Origin: Paraconiothyrium sp. Pb-2020
Taxonomy: Eukaryota; Ascomycota; Dothideomycetes; Pleosporales; Didymosphaeriaceae
Assembly (NCBI GenBank): GCA_022419385.1
Contig: JAJUBI010000006.1
Span: 3,968,001 to 4,032,000, forward strand
Length of the DNA: 64,000 nt
Direction of reading: 5' to 3'
The notes below the pieces were generated by a model, which made no database searches, was not told the DNA's origin, and saw only the letters and a program-made list of their open reading frames with translations. The translations under genes were made by a program, and so were the position numbers. Below, piece after piece: positions 1-11,730 of this stretch. Position 1 is the first letter of the stretch; the number at the start of each line of letters is the position of its first letter.

Positions 1-643
1 ATCGGCAGAAATCTTGTCCACTTGGGCAGCGGCAGCATCCGCGAACCGGCCTTCCTGCATGTCGGTGCCGTTCGTTCATGGCTCTGTGGGACTGCATTGC
101 GGCTAAAACCCTCAACAAATGAAAGCGTGTCAAGCATGACGGCGTGGGGGAAGCTCTGCGGCACGAATACTTTGCTCATGAGGCTCGTGTATGGTGCAAT
201 TGTTCGCAATTCATGCAGTTTCGAATGTGTTGTGATACTGCACGTACCGTATGTGCGAATTGGCTTCAAAATCCTATCACGTAGGGCTGGACACGAGGCT
301 TGGCGATGACGTTAGTGCCTGTGAAGCGCGCGTCGGACGTAAACTCTACAGTAAAAATTTCGCTCGCGATATGGCCTCCGCTCAACGGACCGCCCAATTG
401 CTTGTCGCGCAGTTCCGGTGCGGGGGCTGCAGCAGCTACAGAAGGGTCTTCCTTGCTCAATTAGCTGCAGCTCTTCGACGGCCTCAGACCCGCTATTATT
501 ATCGAAGCCATAACGTGCCTATCACCCGTTATCAGTCGCATTCTGCATTGCCCTCACACCTAACTAGGTGCTCCGCGTGCTCTAGTTCTCCTCACTGGGA
601 TGCCTTCTTGGCTGTGTAAAGACTACTAATTAACAACGGCAAC
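1..643. other. Gene-less left edge and 5' flank
   Basis: No convincing gene is seen. A minus-strand open frame at 266-460 is Ala/Pro-rich, has no ATG and has a stop just upstream, so it is only a weak exon candidate. The right part is the upstream region of the transporter gene that starts at 644. Confidence 0.5.
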
Positions 644-3600
644 ATGCCGTCGCGTCTTCTGCCATGGCGGAGAGGCTCGGATTCATCTCAACAACAGCTC
701 CCCTTTACCAACGACTACGTTAGTGACGCCGACCTCGCAGCCGATCACCAGTCAAGCTACCATGGCTCGAACACCATCCCTCGCTCACGTCCTTATGCCG
801 TGGGCACCCCTTCAATTGCACAGAACACGCTCTCCAGCTCCTACAACCAGCGCAATCCGATCCGATCGTTCGCACACCAAACGTCCCACTCCATATCCGA
901 TAATCCCCAATACTCGTCGCAAGGGGTTCGCGAACGAACGCAGGAACTTGCCTCCTACGCGCTCGATTCTGCAGCCTACACACAGCCGCGAAGGAGAGCA
1001 AGCAGTGCGGCCACCGAGTCAATTGCCAGCAGATCAGCCATACCAATCGACATTGAAGGGAGACCGTCGCTAGACTCAACGGGATCGGATGTTATAGAGG
1101 AAGAGAGGGAAAGTGGGCCTGCATCGCACGAGACTGTCATTGCGCCACTTCCGAGCAAGCGTTACTCTAGCATCAGCTCACCAGCGCCAGGCGCTTGGAA
1201 GGATGTAGAACGCAATGACAGACAATCTGCCGCCGCAGTGCCGGAAGTGTTGGTGCAGGATACGGAAGAAACACCACTACTGCCCAAAGCTAGGCTCACG
1301 CGGGTGGACTCGCAACCACGTCGGAAACTGTCTACCTCCACCACTAAGGGCACACGCTTTGGCACTCTCAAGACGAGCTTGCTGAGCCCACTCTCGACTA
1401 GTCGGGAGCACCTGGCTCAACTTGGACGTGATGTAATGGACCCCAAGAACTACACCAAAGATGCGATTTATACGGGGGCTACTGCCAGCTTGCAGACAAC
1501 TTCGGCTGTCTTTCTCGGCCTTCTACTTAACATTTTGGATGCTCTTTCTTATGGTTACATCCTGTTTCCGTTGGGAAGTCCTATCTTCAGCCAGACAGGG
1601 CCTGACGGCATATCGATCTTCTTTGTCAGCTGCGTGGTGTCACAACTCTGCTATTCGTTGGGTCTGTCCATCTTCCGAGGCGGTGTTGGTTCAGAGATGA
1701 TCGAGGTGGTTCCCTTCTTTCACCGAATGGCTTACTCCATCATGGAAAGAATGGAAGGCGCAAGTGCTGAATCGATCATGGCAACCACGATTGTGTCGTA
1801 CTGCCTTAGCTCAATCCTCACCGGCATGATCTTCCTCGCACTGGGGACTTTCAAGCTTGGGAATCTTGTGAGCTTCTTCCCACAACACATTCTCATTGGC
1901 TGCATCGGAGGAGTTGGCTTCTTTCTGGTCATGACTGGCATTGAGGTCTCGGCAAGGCTTGAGGGCAATCTGAACTATGATTTGGAAACTCTTCATAAGC
2001 TCTTTTCCAATGATACGGTGTACCTTTGGGTCTTGCCACTTTTCCTTGCGCTTCTCATCATGGGTCTGGAACGAAGATTCAAGAGCCCGTTCCTTCTTCC
2101 AGGATTTTTTGTTGTAGTTTTCGCTGTATTCTATATCATTACCAAAGCCATACTTCGGATCGACCTCGAAGATCTCAGAAATGCGGGCTGGATTTTTGAG
2201 GCGCCTGAGGCCGGTGTGCCTTTCTACAGATTCTACTCATACTTCAGTAAGTCGAGGATCCCTGGAATAGCAGTCTTGTACTAACTTCATGACCAGAGTT
2301 TAGCCAGATCGACGGAGGAGCCCTCGCAAGCACCATTCCGACCATGTTTGCACTATCCTTCTTCGGAATCATCCACGTCCCGATCAACGTGCCAGCCCTT
2401 GGGGCTGCCGTCAAAGAAGATGCCATCGATGTAAATCGCGAGCTGATCGCCCATGGTATCTCTAACACACTATCTGGATGTGTCGGCAGCATCCAAAACT
2501 ATCTAGTATATGCTAACAGCATTATGTTTATGAATAATGGAGGCGACAGCCGAGTCGCTGGTGTTCTCCTAGCAGCCGCAACCACTGCGGTCTGGATGGC
2601 AGGACCAGCTATGATAGGATTCATTCCTGTGTGCCTCGTCGGTGCTTTGATATTCCTTCTCGGTATTCAATTGATGAAAGAGGCCATTTGGGACACGCTT
2701 GGCAGACTTCAGCGCCTGGAGTACTTCACAGTCCTGGCAATCGTTTTGATCATGGGAGTCTATGATTTCGTCATTGGTATCTTCACCGGAATTGTCTTGG
2801 CTTGTCTAAGCTATGTCATCTTGTCCTCGCGTGTGCCCGCGATCCGAGCGACGTACTCTGGCGAAGTTGCAGCTTCTACGGTCCGTCGCCCTCGCAGTGA
2901 TGTGCGATATCTTAGCAAGGTTCGCGGTCAAATTCGGTTGATCAAGCTCACAGGCTTCCTGTTCTTCGGTACAATCGTTTCCGTGGAAGAGTACATGAGG
3001 TCACTCATCGAGGATAAGAGTTTCGAACAACAGCCATTGAGCTTCATCGTAGTCGACTTCTCTCGAGTTACCGATGTTGACTTCTCCAGCTCCGAAGGCT
3101 TCCAAAGAATCAACCGCATACTCAACGGAAAAGGTGTCAAGATGATAATATCAGGAGTTTCCTTTGCTAGCAGAGTCGGCCAGGGCCTGCAGAATGTAGG
3201 GTTGTTGGACACCAACACAGCTAACGACGAATGTCCTCCGCCCCAGGTTTTCGAGGATTTGAACATGGCCCTGGAGAGTTGCGAAAACGAGCTTCTCGAG
3301 ACCTTCTACCAACACTGCAATTCACCTCAGCCGAGACACCAAAAGACGCCGCCGAAGTCGATCGATGGATCTATTGTCAGTGACGGGACACCGGATGAAT
3401 CGCCCTCTCCGTCTTTCGGTCCCAATCCTCTTCTTCCCGAATTCTCATCTCCCCGCCGCGGCGCGCAGTATCTCGCTGCGACGACCACCTTCCGCGAACA
3501 AGGCAGACCTTCGGTATCTTCCGCCAATGGCGAATACGAAAGTCCTCTAAGCCTACCCTCAAAGTGGAAGAACTTCTCCCAGCCCACGAGGATTATTCTG

Positions 3601-4144
3601 CAGACCTTCGAAGATGTGTCTTCCAAGAACGAAGACTTTTGGCACGTCCTTGCACCGTACTTTGAACGGCGAGAGTACGCACGAGGAACCGTAATGTACT
3701 CTCGCGGCGACGAGCCGGATGGATTTTACATTGTTGAAAAAGGCCGCTTGCGCGCGGACTATGAGTTCGAGCAGGGTAACTTCAGCGAAAATATCATGCC
3801 AGGTACAACGTGTGGCGAGCTGCCGTTCTTCTCGGAGACGGACAGGACAGGGGTACGTTTGTTGTTATCTCTGATTATATAAAAGATTCCGAACGCATTG
3901 CTAACGACGATCAGACCGTTGCAGCCGAAGAGGACTCTGTGGCTTGGCTTCTGACGAGAGAGAAGTACAAAGACTTGGAGAAAAAGAATCGCGATGTCGC
4001 TTCGGAGCTATTGAAAGTCGGGCTGAAGCTGACGAAGGAAAGGATGGACGCAATCACATCGTATGTTTCTTCCCCCAGCTTATGTTTGCGATCCGAGAAC
4101 AAGACTAACGAGGGGATAGATATGTGCTCGTTACTGCATCGTAG
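644..4144 (+). CDS. SulP-family vacuolar-type transporter with STAS and cNMP-binding domains (Vsb1/YGR125W-like)
   Basis: Exons 644-2246, 2297-3852, 3915-4060 and 4120-4144 give 1109 aa. The introns have GTAAGT, GTACGT and GTATGT donors, and introns 1 and 3 carry a CTAAC branch site. The protein has a disordered Ser-rich N-terminus (about 1-265), a SulP membrane domain (about 270-700, with FGIIHVPINVPAL just after intron 1), a STAS domain (about 745-860, VVDFSRVTDVDFSS) and a C-terminal cyclic-nucleotide-binding fold (about 970-1090, RGTVMYSRGDEPDGFYIVEKG). Splicing the last short intron yields the tail SYVLVTAS. This domain order is that of yeast YGR125W/Vsb1, reported as a vacuolar basic amino acid transporter, rather than of plasma-membrane sulfate permeases. 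The substrate is inferred from family only. The ATG at 644 is the first in frame and follows an AAC-rich leader. Confidence 0.88.
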
Positions 4145-4553
4145 GAACATACGTTTGGATAGTTGATAGTTGTCTGCAAGCGTGGCAAGCGTACCTGCAT
4201 TTCTTGTATACCATTTTTGCATTCTGTACATGTCCGTTATTTGTAGCGCTTCCGTGTCCGACATCCAAACTATCTTGACCACTCACTTGTTTCGCAATCT
4301 CTCCTTCCTGCTCCGAGCACTTTACCGTTGCACCTACCTCACCAACCCACTCCTTCTTTCCTTTCTGTTCAGAGAAGCAATGACGAACCTTTCTACGGTA
4401 GTCGATGACACAACCATCGGTCAGATGTCAGCCACTCTCTTCTTCCTCCACAACTTGTCCAGCTTCGTTTTGGCATCACTAATCAACTTCACTCGCTCGT
4501 ATCTTTACCTCCCATCGTTACGCTGCGCATTTAATAGCACAGTCGCTCTCAAT
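4145..4553. other. Short intergenic region
   Basis: An open frame runs through from 4170, but its translation is hydrophobic and unlike the Gln/Pro-rich protein that follows. The pyrimidine-rich DNA looks like the 3' flank of the transporter plus the promoter of the next gene. Confidence 0.5.
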
Positions 4554-7500
4554 ATGAAGAAGCTCGGGAGGAAGGTCTCGCAGGAGATCCAGTACTTGTG
4601 CAGAGAAAAGGGGAAGAGCCCATACGCTGACCGACCGTTGTATCCGGCCGACCCTGCATATGAAGATATAACGCACACCGTGCCCAACTTTGGACAGCCG
4701 ATCAGTTCTGCAAGTCGCCCACAAGATAAATACGATGCTACTACGACAATTGAGCCAGTGGCAGATCAACAACGTCCTCCCAGTCGGTCGATCGAAGCGG
4801 GTGATCCACCACATCCCCACCCAGACGATATCGACCCGCCACCGCCTAAGAACAACACTCTGGCGTCAGCAACGAAACGGCAGCGAGCGAGGATAGCGCA
4901 ATTTGACGGGCCTGTTACATTGAATGTCTCCCCTTCGGTCGAATATGCAAGCGTCTCCGCCTATACGGCCTCCTTGCTAGATGCCGATCCTGCTCTTAGG
5001 CAAGGATTGAAGCAGCGAGTTGAGCTCTGGAGCGACGACATACCCAGCACAACGTCAACTGTGCCGGTTGGCAGCACGCGAGAGGGTGGCAGAACCAGAA
5101 GGATAATGCGTCTGTCTTCATGCCCGGAGTTCTGCGGACGTGTCTTATCGGGCTCTACTACGAGCAAACGACCATCTTCTACACCGCCTCCCAAAGAAGT
5201 GCCTCATCCACCTATCGTACCACGGACGGCGCCAACTCCAAAAGGGTTGCGACGACAACCGGACCTCTGGAACGCAGTCCGACGGCGCCCAGACGTCTCT
5301 ACGGTGGCTCAACGACGACCAGACACTTCCACCGCGGTTCCACTATCAGACACTCCCACCGCGGTTCCACGACGACCAGACACTCCGTACCCTAAGGAAG
5401 AAGATGGCCGCTCAGAAGTCAGACAGCAAAAGAGTGTAATTCAACCACAGAAAGTGAGCCCGAAATCTCCGCAGCCTGCATCAGGCATTGTCGCTCCTCG
5501 ACCGAAGCGCCCCATCACAGCGACATGGTTTCGAAACGGCGCTCTGGCACCCCAAGAAAGACGCCGTGACCTAGGCCGACGCTCGTCTTCACTAGAACAA
5601 CTTAATTCCCTGTTAGCACTTCCGTCGAGCGCGGAGGCTGGGGCCAGTGGAGCTCCACAACAAGGGCACAACGCGCAGAACAGGTCCAAATCAGAAGCCA
5701 GGCCGACCCTTAGGGGAGGAGCATCGGGAGATGAGCAGGACCCCAAGCAAGATAAAGTCCCGCCCGGTGCGAGCAAGTTTACCAGAGTTCCTTCGCTCAG
5801 TCAGGCGACTCAAACTCTTGAAGAAACATTTCCCCCGGGCCATCCACGTCGTGTTGCAACTCCTGCGCACCCACCTTCGCTTCCAGGCCCAAGTCGACCC
5901 ACGCCTCACCAAAACTCTTTGCAGCCCCCCAACTCTCCTCCAGCTAGCCAGCAGTATCTACAGAATCAGGCGGCTGAACAGAATGCACGGCATATTGAAC
6001 ATGTACGGACACAACAACGACGCTTGAGCGCGGCCAGGCGGGAGCTGGACCAAGCCGAACGCATGGGCCGGGATGTACACGAGCTTCGACAACAGCTTCA
6101 ACAACGCGTGACTGCACTTGGTCATTATATACAGCAACTCCAACGTGATCATGCGTATCAACAGCACATCCAATGCGGAGGTGCACCTTTACAGGAGAAT
6201 CCACAGCAACTCCAACGAAGGCATGCGGCTGAACAGGAGCATCAGCAGCAAATCAATTACAGTTATCAACAGCGGTTCCTACAACTGAATAATAATAACA
6301 ACTCGTACCAACAACTCGGCAACGCCTACAACCAGCATCTTGCGACTACAAATCAATATACAAACCAACCGGCATCTAATTCGAGCTCTCATATGCATCT
6401 GGGTCAATTCGGGCAGTATTCATATCAGCTACCACAAGTATACGTGAATCCAAACCAGCTTGCCCAGTGGTACCCTCAAAATGGGCAAGGACCTTCGTCC
6501 TTTGGCACCACATATCCTGGCGCCTATGCGAACGCGCCTCCGGGTGGATATATGTCACCGTATGGTGCACCAGCTCTGGCGAGTGAATATAACTTCCCGT
6601 ATGCTCCACTACCTCAAGCCAGTGGGCCGGGACAACCTCAACAGCATCAGCCTGGAACTATGTTAGTTGTGTCGTGCACATTGTGTAGATTTTGCTGACA
6701 GTACATCAGGGTTCTTGGAAACACTGTGTACGGGGCGAACGTGCTTGCACAAGGTCAACCGCTTCCACCGCAGCCCCGTAGGCCGGGCCTCTTTGCGCAA
6801 CAGCAGAACCTCCCATCGACACCGTTCCTATCCCTTCCTGCTCCCAACTCTACCGTAGACGACAATTCTAGGCAACGGCTAGTCATAGTTGTAAGTTATC
6901 AGATGTATTTGCGTATCACTCTGACTTTAGCTGTGCAGCCCTATGAACCTAGCACACGCCATCAGCGCGCAGCAGCACCAAGCCCGCACCCAGAAGACCT
7001 AGCAGAAGAAGACACCGTTGAGGTACGCTTTCTCAAAGGACGCGATCTCGACATGGCGGAGCCGCGAGATCGTGAGCTGGTGAATCAGGGGGTTGAGTAC
7101 ACGTTTGGAGAGAAAATTGCGAGGTTCTCGAGACGGGCCTGGGAGGCTGCCGGGGGCTTGGCCTTGTTGAGGGGGGAGACTCGTCCGAGTGCGTCTGCGC
7201 AAGCTGAAGCTGTAGCGTCACCGGCGAGAGCGAGACTCGTTGAAGTTGAGAGTGAGGACGGGGAGTCTCAAGAGGGGGGAGTTGAACTGGATGCGATGGT
7301 GGATGGTGAGCAACACACAGGTCAAGATGGTGGAGTTAGACTCGATGCGGAGATGCCTATTCGCATGGATGGAGCGTCTCGGCCTAGGCCGATGAACGAG
7401 GCTTTCGCCGATGCGATGAACGATATTGAGAACACGGTCCAGGAACACGCGCGTCAATCCGGAGGAGTCGAATTCATTACCGAGAACGAATTCTCTATGG

Positions 7501-7889
7501 AGAATGTCTTCACTGAATCTGAGTCTGAGCCGTCTAGCAACGAGGCGTCGCCCGAAGCGCAGACCGAAGACGCGGCTACGACCGATGCATCGCCTCATAC
7601 TACAGGCAGCGTAGCAAACGCGCGGATGACGCGGGAGGAATGGCAAGAGCGGTACGGACAGTATCAAGAGTATCGGAGGAGCGTCAGCGAATCGGTTGCC
7701 ACGCCCCGGAGTGAAGCTGGAGGTGGAGCTGGTGGTGATGCTGGAGAGGAATTGACGTTTGAGGAGTGGTGGGAGCAGAGGAGTGATGCGGGGGAGGAAG
7801 ATCAGCAAGAACAGGCACAGAGGCAGGATGGGAAGCGTGTGATGGGGTTTGATGAGTGGTGCGAACAGAGGGATGTTGGGACGCCGTGA
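4554..7889 (+). CDS. Large low-complexity hypothetical protein with Trp-centred C-terminal repeats
   Basis: Function not recognised. Proposed exons are 4554-6661, 6710-6890 and 6939-7889 (1079 aa). Intron 2 (48 bp, GTAAGT) keeps the frame whether removed or not, so a 1095-aa form is possible. I chose the ATG at 4554 (MKKLGRKVSQEIQ) because the open frame upstream does not look coding. The first part is Pro/Ser/Arg-rich and includes a RRPDTSTAVP-type repeat. The middle (about residues 480-660) is Gln/Asn-rich with a short coiled-coil-like stretch. The C-terminal third is acidic and ends with three similar motifs: REEWQERYG, FEEWWEQRSD and FDEWCEQRD. No membrane segment or catalytic motif is seen. 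A scaffold or regulatory protein would fit, but that is a guess. Confidence 0.65.
5275..5395 (+). repeat. In-frame minisatellite coding RRPDTSTAVP-like units
   Basis: About four imperfect units of roughly 30 bp encode RRPDVSTVAQ, RRPDTSTAVP, LSDTPTAVP and RRPDTPYP inside the low-complexity gene. Confidence 0.7.
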
Positions 7890-8739
7890 GGTGATGGGTA
7901 TAGTGGGATTACATGGATAGGGTAGGTAGGATAGGGTACTCTGAGCTTGTCGGAGTTTGTATAGCTCAATTAACGAGATTAACAGAGCATGCACACTGTG
8001 CCCTCTCCACGTACACTGCCTCGTTCCGTTTTCGCTTCGGGTGAACATCTTGTCTCGCTGTGGGGTAGAGTAGAGGTGCTTTGCATGGCTTGTATCATAC
8101 AGGCTGACTGGCCTGGCTTGCGAATAGAGAGACGAGATTGCATTGCAACGGAAAGAGAGAAAAAAAGCGTCTGGCTGGGTATTTAGTACTCGGCAGACCT
8201 CGGTAGTCAGTCTACTCTGCGACACCTGTGCGATGCGATGCGATGCGAATCGCAGACGGATTGTTAATGTTACGTACGTCTGCGTAGCGTCTCCTGTGCT
8301 GATAGTGAATGATGGTGAGAGCTAGAGCTAGAGCTAGAGCTAGAGCTGGGTGTAGTCTACTCTAGTCTGATTCTCCTACGGACTCGTTCCGTTGATGATC
8401 CCTGTATGTATGTAGAGTAGAATGAATAGTAGTAGTATTATAAATTAACCTCTGCCTAGACAACGCGGCGCGGACGTAGCGCTTCAGTCCATCTGTCCTT
8501 CCGTCGTAGTGACGACTGGACGAGACGACCATGACTGTGACGAACCAACCAACCAACAAGTGCGGTCTTTCACGTCGCGGAAGCAACGCCTCGCCTGCGC
8601 CGGTGCCGAACTCCGAAAAGAAGGAAAAGATAAGGCAATACAAAAGCAGAGTGGGGTATCTCTTAACCGCGCCGGAGCCGAAAAAAATGCGATACGATAC
8701 GATATGTTGATATCAAGAGCAAGCAAGCAAGGCACATAC
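7890..8739. other. Convergent intergenic region
   Basis: This lies between two tail-to-tail genes and should hold both 3' UTRs. Apart from the GAGCTA hexamer tract no feature is seen. Confidence 0.5.
8319..8347. repeat. (GAGCTA)n microsatellite
   Basis: Nearly five perfect GAGCTA hexamers lie in the intergenic region. Confidence 0.95.
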
Positions 8740-9324
8740 TCATAAAGTGCGTGTGCGTTTGTGTTCGAGGGGCCGATCCTTCAACACCAGCGACCTGGAC
8801 AACGCCGCTTGTGCTACTGCGCCTCCCGCGGCGGATGGATGCCCTTGCGATATCGCAGGCGCCAGCCACTGGAAGTCTGCAATGAGGGAGAGGTCGACGT
8901 CGGGGTCTTGGGTCCACCATGGAGGTGGGTCGGCCGGCTGTATATCACCCTGCGCGATATCTGGTGCAAGGTGCGCGAAATCTTCGAGGAGTGACTGATC
9001 GACGTCGGAGTCTTCGAGCCACCATGGGAGGTGACCTGCATGTTGGACGTTCGAAGGGGTGGTAGGGGGTTGGTTGGAGGTGGAGACCCGCTCTTGAGCA
9101 GCTTGGGTTGACAAATGAGAAGGGTGCTGTTGCGCAGGCGCTGCATTTGTAGTTTTTGAGTTAGGCTGTTCGACCTGAGGAGGCTGTTCGACCTGAGGAG
9201 GCTGTTCGACCTGAGGAGGCTGTTCGACCTGAGGAGGCTGTTCGACCTGAGGAGGCTGTTCGACCTGAGGAGGCTGTTCGACCTGAGGAGGCTGTTCGAC
9301 CTGAGGTGACTGCTGGACTGCCAT
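8740..9324 (-). CDS. Small repeat protein: PPQVEQ array plus two PWW...DVD repeats
   Basis: Family not recognised. From the first ATG (9324) the protein is 194 aa; the frame is also open upstream to 9447 without an ATG, so a 5' exon is possible. Residues about 6-53 are eight tandem PQVEQP hexapeptides. The C-terminal half holds two diverged copies of a ~35-residue module: PWWLEDSDVDQSLLEDF then LAPDIAQG, and PWWTQDPDVDLSLIADF then LAPAISQG. Conservation of WW, DVD, SL, DF and LAP between copies that differ at other positions argues for a translated protein. No membrane segment is seen. It lies 205 bp downstream of the ubiquitin-domain gene on the same strand. Confidence 0.55.
   Translation of the reverse strand: MAVQQSPQVEQPPQVEQPPQVEQPPQVEQPPQVEQPPQVEQPPQVEQPPQVEQPNSKTTNAAPAQQHPSHLSTQAAQERVSTSNQPPTTPSNVQHAGHLPWWLEDSDVDQSLLEDFAHLAPDIAQGDIQPADPPPWWTQDPDVDLSLIADFQWLAPAISQGHPSAAGGAVAQAALSRSLVLKDRPLEHKRTRTL
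9166..9312 (-). repeat. 18-bp tandem repeat, eight copies
   Basis: The plus-strand unit gttcgacctgaggaggct is repeated almost perfectly about eight times and encodes PPQVEQ on the minus strand. Because the unit is six codons, all three minus frames stay open across it. Confidence 0.95.
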
Positions 9325-9528
9325 CGATGGAGGACGTTGTTGTTGATGTGGCCGAGCATGACGTAAATTTCCAAAAATTCCATGCAGACAATAGATATTG
9401 AGGGAGTGGACACTGTCATGACGCTGGTCTCCCTTCGGATGGCGCAAAGACTGTGCACTGAGCGACCTAATGGCATCTTCACCAAGCTTCGTGGGGTCCC
9501 GGAAAGTCCGCTCTGGCTCAATGAGGGG

Positions 9529-10710
9529 CTACTCAAAAACCATTGCAACAAGTACATGCTTAGCCTCATAGTTCCAGGAGGGGTGTGATTCAAGTGGTTG
9601 GTTTTCCTCGATAATCTTGCCACCATAGACAACGCGAATGGTGACAAAAGGACTCAGCTGCACACACGATCAGCTTATATTGCGTTTTGAATCTACCGTT
9701 TCGAGACTGGTAGTTGCTCCACGTTCAAAAAGGATTGGTAGACTTACCCCCGCCTTTGCTTTCAGCTTCGTAACCAAACTGCCCACACGTTCCCCTTTCC
9801 TAATGTCGACCCTATAGTCTTTCCCGGTAGAGCTCAGCCTACACTTGACTTTGACCTCTTCCCCAAGATCCTCGACTTCCACCTCTTTATCGTCGTCTTC
9901 CCCGACACTGCCCGCTTCGTCTTTGAGGTCTTCCTCTTCCATCAAGCCGTCAGGCTCGACGACAATCCACTCAGGGACCTTATACCATTCGCCGCGATTG
10001 TCAAATATGCCACGCCACAGCATACCATTCGGACAGGTACACTCAGTCGCATCCAGTAACACCTGGGCTTCCCGTATGTCGCCAGCTTGTAGCGACTGTA
10101 CCATGCTCCGCAATGCAGCCCATATCTCGGCTGAACCTGTTGTGCGCGTATCCCACCAGTCATTCCTCTCTTTCTCAAGTCTTTGCCGGGTCCATTGTCC
10201 ACTCACGCTGTCACTGAGCGGTGGGACATGATTTCTATGGCTGCCAACTGTAGGCGAAGCGAGCGTTTTGGGCAGCTTCGAGCGATGCGCCGGGTCGATG
10301 GGTTTTATGGGTACGTTGGGCCTGTTTTCAGCGACGGGCTGCGAGGCCGAAGCCCGAGGCGAAGTGACGGCGGAGGCATTTGGTGGCGTGGGGTCGTTGA
10401 TGTTACGCTGAGATGCGCTGGGTTGGTTTGCGAGCGCATCCTCTCTGTCGGAGCGCGAATGACAGCAACCCTATGCGAGTGTAAGCCAGAGCTGGCAAAA
10501 GGTTCAAACACGGGTGTGCTCTGGGTAGTACAAGCGCGTGCGCGTGAATCAGTCTGGGCTTGTCGATGTCTTTGGAGACAAGAACCGCATTCGTAGCGAG
10601 TTCTCTCGCGCTCCTGCGACATTCCACGCTCCCAGCATCGTGAGGTCTCGCAATGCGAGGCTAGCTCGCGCATCACACGACAACCAGGAATGGCAGAGTC
10701 CACTCACCAT
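9529..10710 (-). CDS. Ubiquitin-domain protein of the UBTD/DC-UbP family, predicted N-myristoylated
   Basis: Exons (minus) 10710-10708, 10470-9748 and 9657-9529 give 284 aa. Exon 1 contributes only the ATG, directly followed by a GTGAGT donor; splicing to the acceptor at 10471 gives MGCCHSRSDRED. This recreates the MGxC start seen in UBTD proteins, whose Gly2 is a myristoylation candidate. The UBTD N-terminal domain is recognisable from WTRQRLEKERNDWWDTR through EIWAALR to NGMLWRGIFDNRGEWYKVPEW. An acidic linker and a ubiquitin-like fold (VKVKCRLSSTGKDYRVDIRKG onward) follow, ending WNYEAKHVLVAMVFE. Human UBTD1/2 bind E2 enzymes and affect ubiquitin signalling; the same role is inferred here. 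The 237-bp first intron is long for this window. Confidence 0.82.
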
Positions 10711-11730
10711 GTTTCCACTTCCTTGTCCACAAAAGAATGCGCGCAAACGATGCGAATGGAAGGCTCTGCTTAAGGCCAAAGAATACACATTAGGAGGAAG
10801 TAATAGCGAATGTGCGCGCAAAAACAAGAATAACGATGGCACTGTTCGGGGAGGAGAAGAGGCGAGGCTGTGCAGACTGCGGGGAAGCTCCAGGTCCTCA
10901 GGTCAGTCTCTCTCGATATGCACGGAAGGCACGACCAGGTAGCACGCGTGGCACCACACCAACGGCCGAAGCGGGAAGTAGCTCCCCTCTTGTACCCCTC
11001 CCACAAGAGCAGCCACTACACATGTCCTCGATCCAGACTCCCGCTAATGCAGCATCAAGCAAGTCATGACAAGCGGACAGCGCATTTGATATCTTGTCAC
11101 GCACGTCACGCCACGGGCCTGCCCCACTGATTCGCCGCCTACTACGTGAACCACCCGAAGCTATTCGGAAAGCCTGATTTCCACAACCACCATGATACTT
11201 GCACTATAGGAACAGTTGTTGTGCAACAAGAAACGCATCCATTCTCTATTAGGTATTATTAGGTGCAGGGTGCCCTAGTGGCCGCTCGTGCTCGCCTCAT
11301 AAGACTGCACGCAGGGTATCAGGGGTATTGCGCGATAAACGACCATGGTAAACGACAGCCAGAACCAAACAGACATTGGTATCAAGTAGGAGAGGAAAAC
11401 AAGTGCAGAGTGGTATCAATCTAGACAAAAAGCCGTGGACATAAGCACCGCATAGGCAACACATGATCCTTCCAACAAAACATGTCAAGGCCGCCGGCAG
11501 ATCTTGTCCCACAACGAGAGCGAGCGAACAAGAGTTGGTCGAACGGAAGCTGGGTATATAGGAAAGGAAACGTGCAGGGGAACGCGATCCAGGACTTACA
11601 CCAAAGTGAAATCCTGGGGGTATTTTTGGGGGGTAGGGGGGGCGGTCAAACAAGCGAGGAGCGCTTGACTTGCTTTTCCGTCATTCCATCATGGCTGTCG
11701 TGGTCGTATGAGGGATCTTCCCACCATACT
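10711..11730. other. Intergenic region
   Basis: This is the upstream region of the ubiquitin-domain gene and the 3' flank of the PH-domain gene. No supported gene or RNA is seen. Confidence 0.5.

Noticed and set aside
266..460. Ala/Pro-rich minus frame as a small gene
   Set aside because: No ATG, stop immediately upstream, no clear splice acceptor; too little to support a gene.
4170..4553. N-terminal extension of the low-complexity protein
   Set aside because: Hydrophobic, pyrimidine-driven translation unlike the rest; the ATG at 4554 is a better start.
8814..9647. 277-codon minus frame with repeated LLRSNS
   Set aside because: Alternative frame of the 18-bp array; it also overlaps the last exon of the ubiquitin-domain gene in the wrong frame.
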